From: Clostridium saccharoperbutylacetonicum N1-4(HMT) | GTDB taxonomy: Bacteria; Bacillota; Clostridia; Clostridiales; Clostridiaceae | Direction of reading: 5' to 3' | Length of the DNA stretch: 64,000 bases | Assembly (NCBI RefSeq): GCF_000340885.1 | Contig: NC_020291.1 | Location: forward strand, 1,425,001 to 1,489,000 | Shown: piece after piece, positions 1 to 8,597 of the stretch | Layout: each line of letters opens with the position of its first letter | Numbering within the stretch: position 1 is the first letter of the stretch | Made by a program: the position numbers and the translations under genes | The notes under the pieces: model-generated | What the model was told of the DNA's origin: nothing | Seen by the model: only the letters and a program-made list of their open reading frames with translations | The model's database searches: none

Positions 1-28
1 CAATTGTTAATTGACGGTTGATAATTGG
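1..28. repeat. Fragment of intergenic TAATTGA-type repeat
   Basis: The first 28 bases are built of units resembling TAATTGA (TTAATTGACGG, GATAATTGG). Similar strings occur in four other gaps of this window (about 20600, 39467, 41778 and 42970). The element is cut by the window edge, so its left half cannot be seen. Function unknown. Confidence 0.4.
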
Positions 29-54
29 AGCATATATATATATTCTTAGAATAC

Positions 55-83
55 TTGAATAAAATATGGTTCTAATATAGAAT
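55..83 (+). promoter_or_regulatory. Putative SigA promoter of the asp23-like/yloV genes
   Basis: TTGAAT at 55-60 and TAGAAT at 78-83 are separated by 17 bases, close to the SigA consensus. The expected start of transcription near position 90 leaves a leader of about 28 bases with AGGAGG at 105-110. Confidence 0.5.
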
Positions 84-117
84 ATAAAATAAGATATAAG
101 TTTTAGGAGGAATTTTG

Positions 118-468
118 ATGGTTGGATTTTCAAATGAAAATGGTAATATAAATTATTCAGAAGAAGTTTTAGCCAAGGTTGTAGGATTATCTACAATGGA
201 ATGTTATGGAGTAGTTGGAATGGTTTCCAAAAATGCCACAGAAGGTCTATGGGAACTTATGAGAATAGAGAATTTAAGCAAAGGTGTAAAAATACAATTA
301 ACAGATGAAGAAAAATTACAGATAGAGTTGTTTATTATGGTGGAATATGGGACTAAGATTTCAGTAATAGCAAATAATATAATACAAAAAGTTCGTTATA
401 GTGTTGAAAATTATACTGGTCTAAAAGTTTCGGCTATAACAGTAAATGTGCAAGCGGTTAGAGTCTAG
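118..468 (+). CDS. yloU: Asp23/Gls24 family envelope stress protein (YloU-like)
   Basis: This 116-residue protein has the Asp23/Gls24 fold signature: an N-terminal NGNINYSEEVLAKVVGLS segment, a GVVGM turn, and a C-terminal stretch ending in ITVNVQAVRV. In Firmicutes the family is cytosolic or membrane-associated and linked to envelope stress; the biochemical role is not settled. ATG 118 is preferred over TTG 115 because AGGAGG lies 7 bases before it. It sits 13 bases before the YloV-type kinase gene, the same pair as yloU-yloV of Bacillus, so the two are probably co-transcribed. Confidence 0.9.
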   Translation: MVGFSNENGNINYSEEVLAKVVGLSTMECYGVVGMVSKNATEGLWELMRIENLSKGVKIQLTDEEKLQIELFIMVEYGTKISVIANNIIQKVRYSVENYTGLKVSAITVNVQAVRV

Positions 469-481
469 GAGGTTAAACTAA

Positions 482-2128
482 ATGGAATATGCAAAAATTA
501 ACGGCCGTGATTTTTATAATATGGTTGTAAATGCTAGCAATAAATTATTAGAACAAAGTGAATTTGTAAATGCACTAAATGTATTTCCTGTGCCAGATGG
601 TGATACGGGAACTAATATGTCTATGACATTTAAAGCAGCAGTTAAAGAAATAGAAAATATGGATACGGATTCTATAGGAGAAATATCTAAAAAGTTAGCT
701 AAAGGTGCTTTAATGGGAGCTAGAGGTAATTCAGGTGTTATTTTATCTCAAATTCTTAGAGGTATTTCTAAAGGGCTAGAAGGAAAAAAAGAAGTGGACG
801 TTTCAGAATTTGCTGTAGGCTTTTTTGAAGGATCAAATTCGGCATATAAGGCAGTTATGAGACCAACAGAAGGAACCATTCTTTCTGTAATTAGAGCGGC
901 TTCTGAGGCGGCAGTGGCTTCTAATGCTAATGATGTAGTAAGTTTTATGGAAGAAGTAACTGTAAAGGCAAAGGAAATGCTAGATAGAACTCCTGAACTA
1001 TTACCAGCTTTAAAAAAAGCTAAAGTAGTTGACTCTGGAGGGATGGGATTATACATTATATTACAAGGTATGTTTGAAGCTTTAAAAGATGGAATTAGTG
1101 CAGAAATAAAAGATATAACACCAGGTGCGTCTAATAATTCTGTAGCACAAGATACTCAAGAAATTGATATTAAATTTGGATATTGTACTGAATTTATAAT
1201 AATTGGAGATGCTAAACGTGCAAAAGAGTTCCAAAGTCAAATAGAATCTCTTGGTGATTCTATGATTGTTGTTGGATACGAGGATGTTATTAAAGTTCAT
1301 ATACATACAAATGATCCTGGATTAGTATTGTCAAAAGCAGTAGCTATAGGAGAATTATCAAAGATTAAAATAGATAATATGAGAGAAGAACATAGAGAAA
1401 TTTTAATGAATGCTCAGGATAAAGAAAATAATTCGAATATGGATGAAAATGAAGTTGTAGAAAATGAGAAAAAGGAATATGGATTCATTACTGTAGCAAT
1501 GGGAGACGGAATTTCTAATATCTTTAAGGATTTAGGAATGGATTGTGTTATCGAAGGTGGTCAGACAATGAATCCTTCGACACAAGATTTTTTAGATGCT
1601 GTCAATAAAATAAATGCTGAGCATATTTTTATTATGCCAAATAACAAAAATATAATTATGGCAGCAAATCAAGCGGCAGAAATATCAGAAAAAGACATAA
1701 GAGTAATACCTACAACAACAATTCCACAAGGAATAACTTGTGCAACAATGTTTAATTTTGATTCTAGTGTTGAAGAAAATTGCAACAATTTAAAGAACGC
1801 AATTGAAGATGTTAAAACTGGTTCAGTAACCTATGCAGTTCGTGATACTGAAATTGATGGAATAGATATTAAGCAAGGAAATATGTTAGGGCTTGTTGAA
1901 GGAAAGATAAAGGAAGTAGGAAAAGATAAGAAAGAAGTTGCAAGTAAGGTTCTAGAAGATATGTTAGATGAAGATTGTGAGCTTATAACAGTATACTATG
2001 GAGAAGAAGTTAGCGATGAAGAAGCTAGTGAGTTTGAGAATGAATTGCAAGATAAATATGAAGAATTTGATATTCAATTCTATAAAGGAAATCAGCCTCT
2101 TTATTATTTTTTAATGTCAGTAGAATAG
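482..2128 (+). CDS. yloV: DAK2/DegV-type kinase, YloV (FakA-like)
   Basis: The 548-residue product has an N-terminal DhaL/DAK2 nucleotide-binding domain with VPDGDTGTNMS at residues 37-47, whose aspartates would bind Mg-ATP, and GARGNSGVILSQ near residue 80. A DegV-related C-terminal half follows an acidic linker near residue 320. In Staphylococcus the relative FakA phosphorylates fatty acids held by FakB (DegV) proteins for phospholipid synthesis. I infer the same role here, but no fakB is present in the window. GGAGG lies 9 bases before the ATG. An inverted repeat at 2188-2228 follows the gene. Confidence 0.88.
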   Translation: MEYAKINGRDFYNMVVNASNKLLEQSEFVNALNVFPVPDGDTGTNMSMTFKAAVKEIENMDTDSIGEISKKLAKGALMGARGNSGVILSQILRGISKGLEGKKEVDVSEFAVGFFEGSNSAYKAVMRPTEGTILSVIRAASEAAVASNANDVVSFMEEVTVKAKEMLDRTPELLPALKKAKVVDSGGMGLYIILQGMFEALKDGISAEIKDITPGASNNSVAQDTQEIDIKFGYCTEFIIIGDAKRAKEFQSQIESLGDSMIVVGYEDVIKVHIHTNDPGLVLSKAVAIGELSKIKIDNMREEHREILMNAQDKENNSNMDENEVVENEKKEYGFITVAMGDGISNIFKDLGMDCVIEGGQTMNPSTQDFLDAVNKINAEHIFIMPNNKNIIMAANQAAEISEKDIRVIPTTTIPQGITCATMFNFDSSVEENCNNLKNAIEDVKTGSVTYAVRDTEIDGIDIKQGNMLGLVEGKIKEVGKDKKEVASKVLEDMLDEDCELITVYYGEEVSDEEASEFENELQDKYEEFDIQFYKGNQPLYYFLMSVE

Positions 2129-2187
2129 ATAAGTATAAGGTTAAAGAGTAATAAACTGTAACAAAGTTTTTGATATTATTGTATATA

Positions 2188-2228
2188 AGTAAGCTTAGCT
2201 AATAGGTACACTATAAGTTAAGCTTACT
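2188..2228 (+). terminator. Inverted repeat after yloV, possible weak terminator
   Basis: AGTAAGCTTA at 2188-2197 is an exact inverted copy of TAAGCTTACT at 2219-2228, giving a 10-base-pair stem with a 21-base loop. The bases after it are T-rich but interrupted (TGCTTGTTTA), so termination would be weak. It lies in the 195-base gap before recG. Confidence 0.4.
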
Positions 2229-2323
2229 TGCTTGTTTACTATAAAATACATATGTTAGAGGATTAATGTGTTTATCTGAAAGTTACTGTTAAATCTTTTG
2301 GAGTGTTTTTGGAGGAGAAAATT

Positions 2324-4357
2324 TTGGATATATATAGTAATATTTCTGTATTAAAAGGAGTAGGCCCTAAGTCTATGGAAAAATTGAATAAATGCGGTAT
2401 TTTTAATATATTAGATATTTTATTGTATTTTCCACGAGACTATGAATTTGTGGATAGTAATGTTGATTTTGAAAATATTACAGGTGAAGATAAGCAAATA
2501 TTAAAATGCGAAGTTGTAAGCTTTGGTAGAGATATAAGAACCAAAAGCAGAAAAATTTTAACAACTATTGAGTTTAATTATAACAATCATAAAGTGGCAG
2601 GAAAGTGGTTTAATCAGCCATATATAAAGAATTCGTTTAAATTAGGGCAGATATATAATTTGATGGGAAAATTTAAAAGAATAGGTAATACTTTAGAAGT
2701 GGTGAACCCAACCATTACTTGTGAAGAAGCACTTTCGAGTGAAATAATTCCCAAATATCCTTTAAAGGGTGATATAAGCAACAAGTTGCTTGAAAAATTA
2801 ATTAATGAAATTTTAGCAGTTATGAAAATAAAAGAAAATCTTCCTAAAAACATAGTGGAAAAATATTCCTTGATTTCGCTAGATGAAGCAATAAGAAGTA
2901 TACATTTTCCGGAAAATAAAGAGTTTTTAGATAAAGCAATAATACGATTGAAATTTCAAGAATTATTTACGTACTCAATGAAATTATTATTATTAAAGTA
3001 TAAAATTAAAAAAAATAACACAGGTATATATTTTGAATGGGCTAAAGAGCTAAATATTTTTAAGGAAAGATTGCCATTCCCACTTACTAATGCTCAAACT
3101 AAAGTTATTCGTGATATTCTCAGGGATCAAAAATCAAATTATTCTATGAACAGATTAATTCAAGGTGATGTTGGGAGTGGTAAGACTATAGTTGCATTAA
3201 TAGCTATTTTTAATGTGATTAAAAATGGATATCAATGTGCGTTTATGGCTCCAACTGAAATTCTTGCAAATCAGCATTTTGAAGAAGCTAAAAAAATTTA
3301 TAAAGATTTTGATGTTGCAATAGAGCTATTAACTGGATCAACATCAGCAAAAGAAAAGCAAAGGATTAAGGAAAGAATTAAAAGTAATGAAACTATTTTA
3401 TTAATAGGAACTCATGCATTATTCCAAGATGATGTTGTATTTTCAAAATTAGGGCTAATAGTTACTGATGAGCAGCATAGATTTGGAGTTGAGCAAAGAA
3501 GCAAACTTATAAACAAGGGAAAAAGAGCAGATTGCTTAGTTATGACTGCAACACCAATTCCAAGAACATTAGCACTATATCTTTACTCGGATTTAGATGT
3601 TTCTATAATAGATGAATTACCTCCAGGAAGGAAAAAGATAGATACAAGATTTTATTTGGAGAGTAAAAAAGATATTGCATATGATTTAGCATATGATGAG
3701 GTTAAAAAGGGGAGACAAGTTTACATTGTTTGTCCACTTATTGATGAAGATGAAAAAGAAGTGTTGAATTCAGTGGAGACTGTATATAATGACCTTACAA
3801 CAGGAGTGTTTAAAGATTTTAATGTTAAGATTCTCCATGGGAAAATGAAATCATCAGAAAAAGATAAAATAATAAAGAAATTTAAAAATAATGAAATTGA
3901 TGTTTTGATATCAACAACTGTTATTGAAGTTGGAGTTAATGTCCCAAATGCATCCGTAATGATTGTAGAAAATGCTGAAAGATTTGGACTTTCTCAATTA
4001 CATCAATTAAGAGGAAGAGTTGGAAGAGGCGAATATTCTTCATATTGTATACTAATTGCAAATGCTAAAAGCAATGTAACCAAAAAAAGAATGCAGATAA
4101 TGACTGAATCAAGTGACGGATTTTTAATATCAGAGAAAGATTTAGAATTAAGAGGAGCAGGAGAAATGTTTGGAAAAAAACAAAGTGGTGATGAAGGCTT
4201 TGTACTTGCTGATCTTTATGAAGATATGAAGATTTTAAGGTGTGCAAAATTAGAAGCAAATAGTATAATACAAAATGAATCAGGAATAAATTCTGAAATA
4301 ATAACTGAATTGAGTAAAAATTTAGAAAAGACTAGTAAGTATATTTGTTTTAATTAA
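2324..4357 (+). CDS. recG: ATP-dependent DNA helicase RecG
   Basis: RecG remodels stalled replication forks and branch-migrates Holliday junctions. The protein opens with the helix-hairpin-helix-like VLKGVGPKSMEKL of the wedge domain. It then carries Walker A GDVGSGKT at about residues 281-288, a DEQH box at about 382, VMTATPIPRT, and the TTVIEVGVNVPNA / QLRGRVGR motifs of superfamily 2. I chose TTG 2324 (677 residues) because GGAGGAG ends 6 bases before it and the family starts at this point; an in-frame GTG at 2303 would add seven residues that overlap that binding site. Length is normal for RecG. Confidence 0.95.
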   Translation: MDIYSNISVLKGVGPKSMEKLNKCGIFNILDILLYFPRDYEFVDSNVDFENITGEDKQILKCEVVSFGRDIRTKSRKILTTIEFNYNNHKVAGKWFNQPYIKNSFKLGQIYNLMGKFKRIGNTLEVVNPTITCEEALSSEIIPKYPLKGDISNKLLEKLINEILAVMKIKENLPKNIVEKYSLISLDEAIRSIHFPENKEFLDKAIIRLKFQELFTYSMKLLLLKYKIKKNNTGIYFEWAKELNIFKERLPFPLTNAQTKVIRDILRDQKSNYSMNRLIQGDVGSGKTIVALIAIFNVIKNGYQCAFMAPTEILANQHFEEAKKIYKDFDVAIELLTGSTSAKEKQRIKERIKSNETILLIGTHALFQDDVVFSKLGLIVTDEQHRFGVEQRSKLINKGKRADCLVMTATPIPRTLALYLYSDLDVSIIDELPPGRKKIDTRFYLESKKDIAYDLAYDEVKKGRQVYIVCPLIDEDEKEVLNSVETVYNDLTTGVFKDFNVKILHGKMKSSEKDKIIKKFKNNEIDVLISTTVIEVGVNVPNASVMIVENAERFGLSQLHQLRGRVGRGEYSSYCILIANAKSNVTKKRMQIMTESSDGFLISEKDLELRGAGEMFGKKQSGDEGFVLADLYEDMKILRCAKLEANSIIQNESGINSEIITELSKNLEKTSKYICFN

Positions 4358-4358
4358 A

Positions 4359-4388
4359 TTGAAAAAATGTATGTAAATATGTTAATAT
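4359..4388 (+). promoter_or_regulatory. Possible promoter of rsmD-coaD
   Basis: TTGAAA at 4359-4364 is followed after 17-18 bases by TTAATA/TAATAT in an AT-rich run. The gene upstream ends at 4357 and rsmD begins at 4419. The -10 match is weak in this composition, so this is tentative. Confidence 0.3.
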
Positions 4389-4418
4389 ATAAAATATATA
4401 ACATAGAAGGAGAAAGAG

Positions 4419-4976
4419 ATGAGAATAATCGCAGGAAAAGCAAGAGGGCATAAATTGATACCTCCAGCTACAATGGAAACAAGGCCTACATTAGATAGAG
4501 TTAAGGAAGCTATGTTTAGCTCAATTCAATCATATATACCAGAAGCTGTTGTTGTTGATGTTTTTGCGGGAACAGGAAGTTTGGGATTGGAGGCTGCAAG
4601 CAGAGGAGCAAGTGAAGTTTATTTGTTTGATAAGAGTTCAACGACATTTCCTCTATTAAAGCAAAATGTTGATAATCTCAGATTTCAAGATTTTTGCTTT
4701 CCAATAAATACTGATGCATATTCAGGACTTAAAAAATTAGCTGATAAGGGCAAGAAATTTGATATTATATTTATAGATCCACCTTATTGTAAAGAAATGA
4801 TTCCAGAAGCTATGAAAATTATAAAGGAAAATAAAATGTTAAAAGAGGATGGAATAATAGTTACTAAAATAGATACAATTGAAGAAATATATGATGGATA
4901 TGAAGATATAAATTTAATTAAGAACAAGAAATATGGAAATACAACTGTATGCTATTATAAGTATGAGGAGAAATAA
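4419..4976 (+). CDS. rsmD: 16S rRNA (guanine966-N2)-methyltransferase RsmD
   Basis: RsmD methylates G966 of 16S rRNA with S-adenosylmethionine during 30S assembly. The 185-residue protein shows the family opening MRIIAGKARGHKL, the SAM-binding motif VVDVFAGTGSLGLE at 45-58, and the amino-methyltransferase box DPPY at 120-123. It is followed by coaD after 3 bases. The rsmD-coaD pair is conserved across Firmicutes (ylbH-coaD in Bacillus), so the two are surely co-transcribed. Confidence 0.95.
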   Translation: MRIIAGKARGHKLIPPATMETRPTLDRVKEAMFSSIQSYIPEAVVVDVFAGTGSLGLEAASRGASEVYLFDKSSTTFPLLKQNVDNLRFQDFCFPINTDAYSGLKKLADKGKKFDIIFIDPPYCKEMIPEAMKIIKENKMLKEDGIIVTKIDTIEEIYDGYEDINLIKNKKYGNTTVCYYKYEEK

Positions 4977-4979
4977 ATA

Positions 4980-5459
4980 ATGAAAATTGCAGTATATCCA
5001 GGAAGTTTTGATCCAATAACTAATGGACATCTTGATATAATTAAACGAGGTGCTAAAGTTTTTGATAAAATTATAGTAGCGGTGCTTGTTAACGTTGATA
5101 AGCATTATCTTTTTAGTATTGATGAACGAGTTGAATTGATAAAAAAGGTTACAAAAGATATAAGTAATGTTGAAGTTAGAAGTTTTGATGGATTATTGGT
5201 GAATTTTTTGAAGGAATGTAATACAAATGTAATTCTAAAAGGCTTGAGAACAACCTTTGATTTTGAATATGAACTACAAATGGCATTTATGAATAGTGAA
5301 TTAGATGGAAATATTGAAACTGTATGTATGATGTCTTCTTCTAAAAATTTACATATTAGTTCTTCGTGCGTTAAACAAGTAGCAAAATTTGGTGGAAATA
5401 TTGAAGGGCTTGTTCCAAGTGAAATTGTCTCGGATATAATGAGTAAAATGAGTAGCTAA
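4980..5459 (+). CDS. coaD: Phosphopantetheine adenylyltransferase CoaD
   Basis: CoaD transfers AMP from ATP to 4'-phosphopantetheine, the penultimate step of coenzyme A synthesis. The 159-residue protein has the nucleotidyltransferase T/HxGH motif as TNGH at 14-17 within [24 protein letters not shown] near 87-98, and [14 protein letters not shown] at 126-139 corresponding to the ISSTxxR-type loop. Here a lysine stands where many members have arginine, a conservative change. It overlaps no gene and shares the rsmD transcript. Confidence 0.95.
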   Translation: MKIAVYPGSFDPITNGHLDIIKRGAKVFDKIIVAVLVNVDKHYLFSIDERVELIKKVTKDISNVEVRSFDGLLVNFLKECNTNVILKGLRTTFDFEYELQMAFMNSELDGNIETVCMMSSSKNLHISSSCVKQVAKFGGNIEGLVPSEIVSDIMSKMSS

Positions 5460-5470
5460 GGAGGGGTTTT

Positions 5471-6013
5471 ATGGAAAATATGAGCGTAAATATTATAGAA
5501 TTATTAGAGTATCTGCAAGATTTGGTAGAAAATTCGCCAAAAGTACCTATGAGCGGAAAAGTGATGATAGATAAGCGAGAACTTATAGAGGTAATAGACC
5601 AAATTATAAATTATTTACCAGAGCAATTAAAAAAAGCTGAATGGGTAATGAATGAGAGAGAACGAATTTTAAATGAAGCTAAAAAAGAATATGATTCGGT
5701 TAGAAAAGAAACTATGACTATGATGAGGCAAAATGTTGAGAATCATGACATTGTAAGGGAAGCGAAGCTAAGAGCGCAAGAAATTACATCTGCAGCACAA
5801 CGTGATGCTAAGGCTATAAGATTAGGTTCTAGAGATTATTCAGATGAGATATTAACTGAATTAGATAGAGAAATTGAAGCACAAAAAATGAAGCTTATAA
5901 AGAGTCTCCAAGATAGTTTTGAATCTGTAGCTAAGGAAATTGATTTAAATTTAACTGGAACATGTGATATGATAAAAGATAATGTTAAAGAATTACGTAA
6001 CATGAAAAAATAA
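5471..6013 (+). CDS. Uncharacterised coiled-coil protein (ATPase-like, clostridial)
   Basis: I do not recognise a defined function. The 180-residue protein has no signal peptide or membrane segment. It is mostly charged helix, with NERERILNEAKKEYDSVRKE around residues 60-80, AKLRAQEITSAAQRDAKAIR near 98-117, and a second helix near the C terminus. The composition recalls stalk subunits of ATP synthases and DivIVA-type proteins, which may be why relatives tend to be labelled ATPase. It follows coaD by 11 bases with AGGAGGGG before the ATG, and its transcript ends at the strong hairpin at 6041-6083. Confidence 0.75.
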   Translation: MENMSVNIIELLEYLQDLVENSPKVPMSGKVMIDKRELIEVIDQIINYLPEQLKKAEWVMNERERILNEAKKEYDSVRKETMTMMRQNVENHDIVREAKLRAQEITSAAQRDAKAIRLGSRDYSDEILTELDREIEAQKMKLIKSLQDSFESVAKEIDLNLTGTCDMIKDNVKELRNMKK

Positions 6014-6040
6014 ATACAGGAATAATTTGATTTATTTTAT

Positions 6041-6083
6041 TAATGAAAGCGGCTGAATAGAATTTACTCAGCCGCTTTCATTA
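6041..6083. terminator. Strong bidirectional terminator between convergent genes
   Basis: A perfect 16-base-pair inverted repeat (AATGAAAGCGGCTGA at 42-56 of this block, its complement at 6068-6082) with an 11-base loop separates the + strand coiled-coil gene from the minus-strand ylbJ. A-rich and T-rich flanks on both sides make it usable in both directions. Confidence 0.9.
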
Positions 6084-6087
6084 TGTT

Positions 6088-7260
6088 TTAATTTCTTGAG
6101 TGATTTAGTTTACTAATGATCTTTAGAAAGATTGTTAAGAAAATTAAAATAAGTATTGGATAAAAATAAGAATAAACATTTATATATTGATTAACTTTAA
6201 TTTTGGATACATATATGCTTGATGGAATTAACTTAAATAGCACATAAGTGATAAAGAAGCTAATAACACCTTGAACTATTTTGAAAAATATATATTTATA
6301 ATAATTTATTTTTGTTTCACTTACAAAAGAACTAACTTGAGCAATTACTGCTAATCCGGAAAACGAACATAAAAAACTTATAATTCCTAGTTTAAGATTA
6401 AGTGAAAGAGGAAGGGATGCTGTAAGATTACAGCCATTTGTCATTTCAATGCTTCCTAAAAATAGGCAATATAAAGTGCCTAAAGGTAAACTAAATAGAG
6501 ATTCTAAGTGTTTGAAAATATTACAAATATAGATGTTATTTTTGACAAGGCATATAATAACCGAGAAAATTATAATGAATCCACCTATAGAAAAAATAGT
6601 ATTTATTGCATTTTGCACTGAATTTTTTATGGCAATACCAAAGTTAATAGTTTCAGTTTTAGGTTTACTTATTGAATTTGAGTTTTGTACGCATTTCTTT
6701 TTCTTTAATATTAATCCTATAAGTATTGCTGATAAGTAATTCCCAGTAAGTAAAATATATCCTAAAAATATATTCCCTAGTAAAGTTCCAGCAACAGATC
6801 CAATTAAAAAAATGGGACCAGCATTAGAAGCTATATTTAATAATCTTTCGTATTCATCTGTTTCTATGTATTTCATAGAATATAAATCAACACAATATTT
6901 TGCACCTAATGGATAACCGCATAAAAAACTTGCAACAATTGGAAAGGAGCAGTTTTTAGAAAGCCCTAATGGCTTGCAAATTAGTGGACCAAGAATTTTA
7001 GAGTAGAGGCTTATACCATCATAATATATTAATAAATTACAAATGACCAAAAAAGGAAAGGTGGTTGGTAATACAGATTTATACCACAATTTGCATCCTT
7101 CAATAGCTGCAGAAATACAAGTATTTAGATTTACTAAAAAAAGAAGAATAAAAATTGAAATAAATATACAAAAAATAATGTTTTTTTGAACATTAAGAAG
7201 TCTAATTAAAAGAATAGTAAAAGTTATAATTAAAAACCACAAGATAGTAATATATATCAT
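6088..7260 (-). CDS. ylbJ: Sporulation integral membrane protein YlbJ
   Basis: The 390-residue protein is strongly hydrophobic, with about eight to ten membrane segments, and has the YlbJ/nucleoside-transporter-gate signature region FPIVASFLCGYPLGAKYCVDLY followed by NIASNAGPIFLIGSVAGT (shown here as separate pieces of one loop). In Bacillus ylbJ is a SigE-controlled gene needed for heat-resistant spores, which supports a spore-former. ATG 7260 is preferred over TTG 7263 because GGAGTGA lies just before it. It lies 47 bases after tmcAL on the same strand and is probably co-transcribed with it. Confidence 0.88.
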   Translation of the reverse strand: MIYITILWFLIITFTILLIRLLNVQKNIIFCIFISIFILLFLVNLNTCISAAIEGCKLWYKSVLPTTFPFLVICNLLIYYDGISLYSKILGPLICKPLGLSKNCSFPIVASFLCGYPLGAKYCVDLYSMKYIETDEYERLLNIASNAGPIFLIGSVAGTLLGNIFLGYILLTGNYLSAILIGLILKKKKCVQNSNSISKPKTETINFGIAIKNSVQNAINTIFSIGGFIIIFSVIICLVKNNIYICNIFKHLESLFSLPLGTLYCLFLGSIEMTNGCNLTASLPLSLNLKLGIISFLCSFSGLAVIAQVSSFVSETKINYYKYIFFKIVQGVISFFITYVLFKLIPSSIYVSKIKVNQYINVYSYFYPILILIFLTIFLKIISKLNHSRN

Positions 7261-7307
7261 CAAATCACTCCAATCAATAATATATATTCTTGTGGTTATG
7301 TAAAATA

Positions 7308-8510
7308 TTACTTGAATATGATAGGGCTTTTTAAATAGTCATCCATAGGATTTACCTTAGGTTGTAGAATAGAATATGCTTTTGTTCCTAAGATATCAAT
7401 TTTTAGATGGTCGCATAAATTGTTTTTAGGAACCTTAGTGATAATATCTGTACATCCTTTTATTCTTTTTAGCATATTTTGTCCTATAGTATTAAAAGCA
7501 AGAACTCTGGCATATGGTACTGGCATTTTCGATAAAGCAAATAGATTAAAATTCTCGAGATTTAAGAAGCATTGAGTTAGTATTCGATTAATTCTGGTAT
7601 AAGTGTATCTTTTGCTTTTGATTTTTAGAATAAATTCATCTAAAGAGTTTGAATTTATTATTTCTTTAAATATTTTATTATCCAAGCCTTCGGAAATATC
7701 AGGTAAATTCATTAGGCATTTGTCATTTGTAAGTAATTTATATTTTATAAATTTAAACATATCTTCTTCAAAAACAAAACGATAATCTGAATGGGATAAA
7801 TCACTTAAAAAATCATGGCTAGCTTTAGGTATTAATGAAGCAAGTTCATGTAATGAATTTGACTTAAGATGATTTCTTATGGAGGTAGCTGAAACAAAAG
7901 AATGATTTAAAGAGGTATCATTATAGGATGCACCTTCTCTTTTTAGTGTCATTGGAGTAATAGTGCTGTTTAGGGTTATTAAGGCTTTTAAATATTCAAT
8001 TCCTAATATATTATTTGAATTTGATAATACATTTAAAATATCATCAGAAGCTAAATAATCCGATAGCGCATTTGCTCTGCTTATATGAAAAGGCAATCCT
8101 AAATGTAAGTTGTTTTTTAACAGATTTCTATATTCTTGTGGTTCTGTGACTAAAGTTTTTGCAACAGTTTGTAATTTATTTATACTACCTTCCTCACTTC
8201 CGAAATATAAATAATCCACAATTCCTAAGGAATTAAGAAGAGATACACTTCCAAAGGCAAAGTGTTCTGCAGAGGATATTGAATAAACTAAGGGTAACTC
8301 TAAAACTAAATCAACACCGTTTCTAACTGCCATTTCAGCTCTCTTCCATTTATCAACAATGCTTGGGATTCCTCTTTGCATAAAATTACCGCTCATTACG
8401 CAAACTATACCATCTGAATTAGTTTCCTGCTTTGCTTTAGTAAGATGATACTCATGCCCTTTATGAAAGGGATTATATTCAGCGATTATTCCTGTGATAA
8501 TTATAATCAT
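7308..8510 (-). CDS. tmcAL: tRNA(Met) cytidine acetate ligase TmcAL (YlbM)
   Basis: TmcAL activates acetate with ATP and acetylates the wobble cytidine C34 of elongator tRNA-Met. The 400-residue protein shows the nucleotidyltransferase-like opening GIIAEYNPFHKGHEYHL with HKGH at 16-19, the VVCVMSGNFMQRG-type segment, and FGSEEGS. The gene stands beside ylbJ and, across a divergent gap, pta-ackA, which handle acetyl phosphate and acetate, the substrate of this enzyme. The start is odd: AAGGAG touches the ATG with no spacer, so the true start may be a rare codon a few triplets further in (see findings). Confidence 0.9.
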   Translation of the reverse strand: MIIIITGIIAEYNPFHKGHEYHLTKAKQETNSDGIVCVMSGNFMQRGIPSIVDKWKRAEMAVRNGVDLVLELPLVYSISSAEHFAFGSVSLLNSLGIVDYLYFGSEEGSINKLQTVAKTLVTEPQEYRNLLKNNLHLGLPFHISRANALSDYLASDDILNVLSNSNNILGIEYLKALITLNSTITPMTLKREGASYNDTSLNHSFVSATSIRNHLKSNSLHELASLIPKASHDFLSDLSHSDYRFVFEEDMFKFIKYKLLTNDKCLMNLPDISEGLDNKIFKEIINSNSLDEFILKIKSKRYTYTRINRILTQCFLNLENFNLFALSKMPVPYARVLAFNTIGQNMLKRIKGCTDIITKVPKNNLCDHLKIDILGTKAYSILQPKVNPMDDYLKSPIIFK

Positions 8511-8566
8511 CTCCTTTTTATTTAAACATAATTATTGTATGGAGGCTTCAGTTTAACAATATGGTA

Positions 8567-8597
8567 ATTATAGCATATTCATAAAGCAGCATGTAAA
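8567..8597 (-). promoter_or_regulatory. Putative promoter of tmcAL-ylbJ
   Basis: Read on the minus strand, TTTACA (8597-8592) and TATAAT (8572-8567) are separated by 19 bases. A TG one base before the -10 gives an extended -10 (TGCTATAAT), which can compensate for the long spacer. Confidence 0.45.

Noticed and set aside
748..1306. Open frames on the minus strand inside yloV
   Set aside because: They mirror the coding strand, have no ribosome binding site and no recognisable protein; the same holds for the other antisense frames throughout the window.
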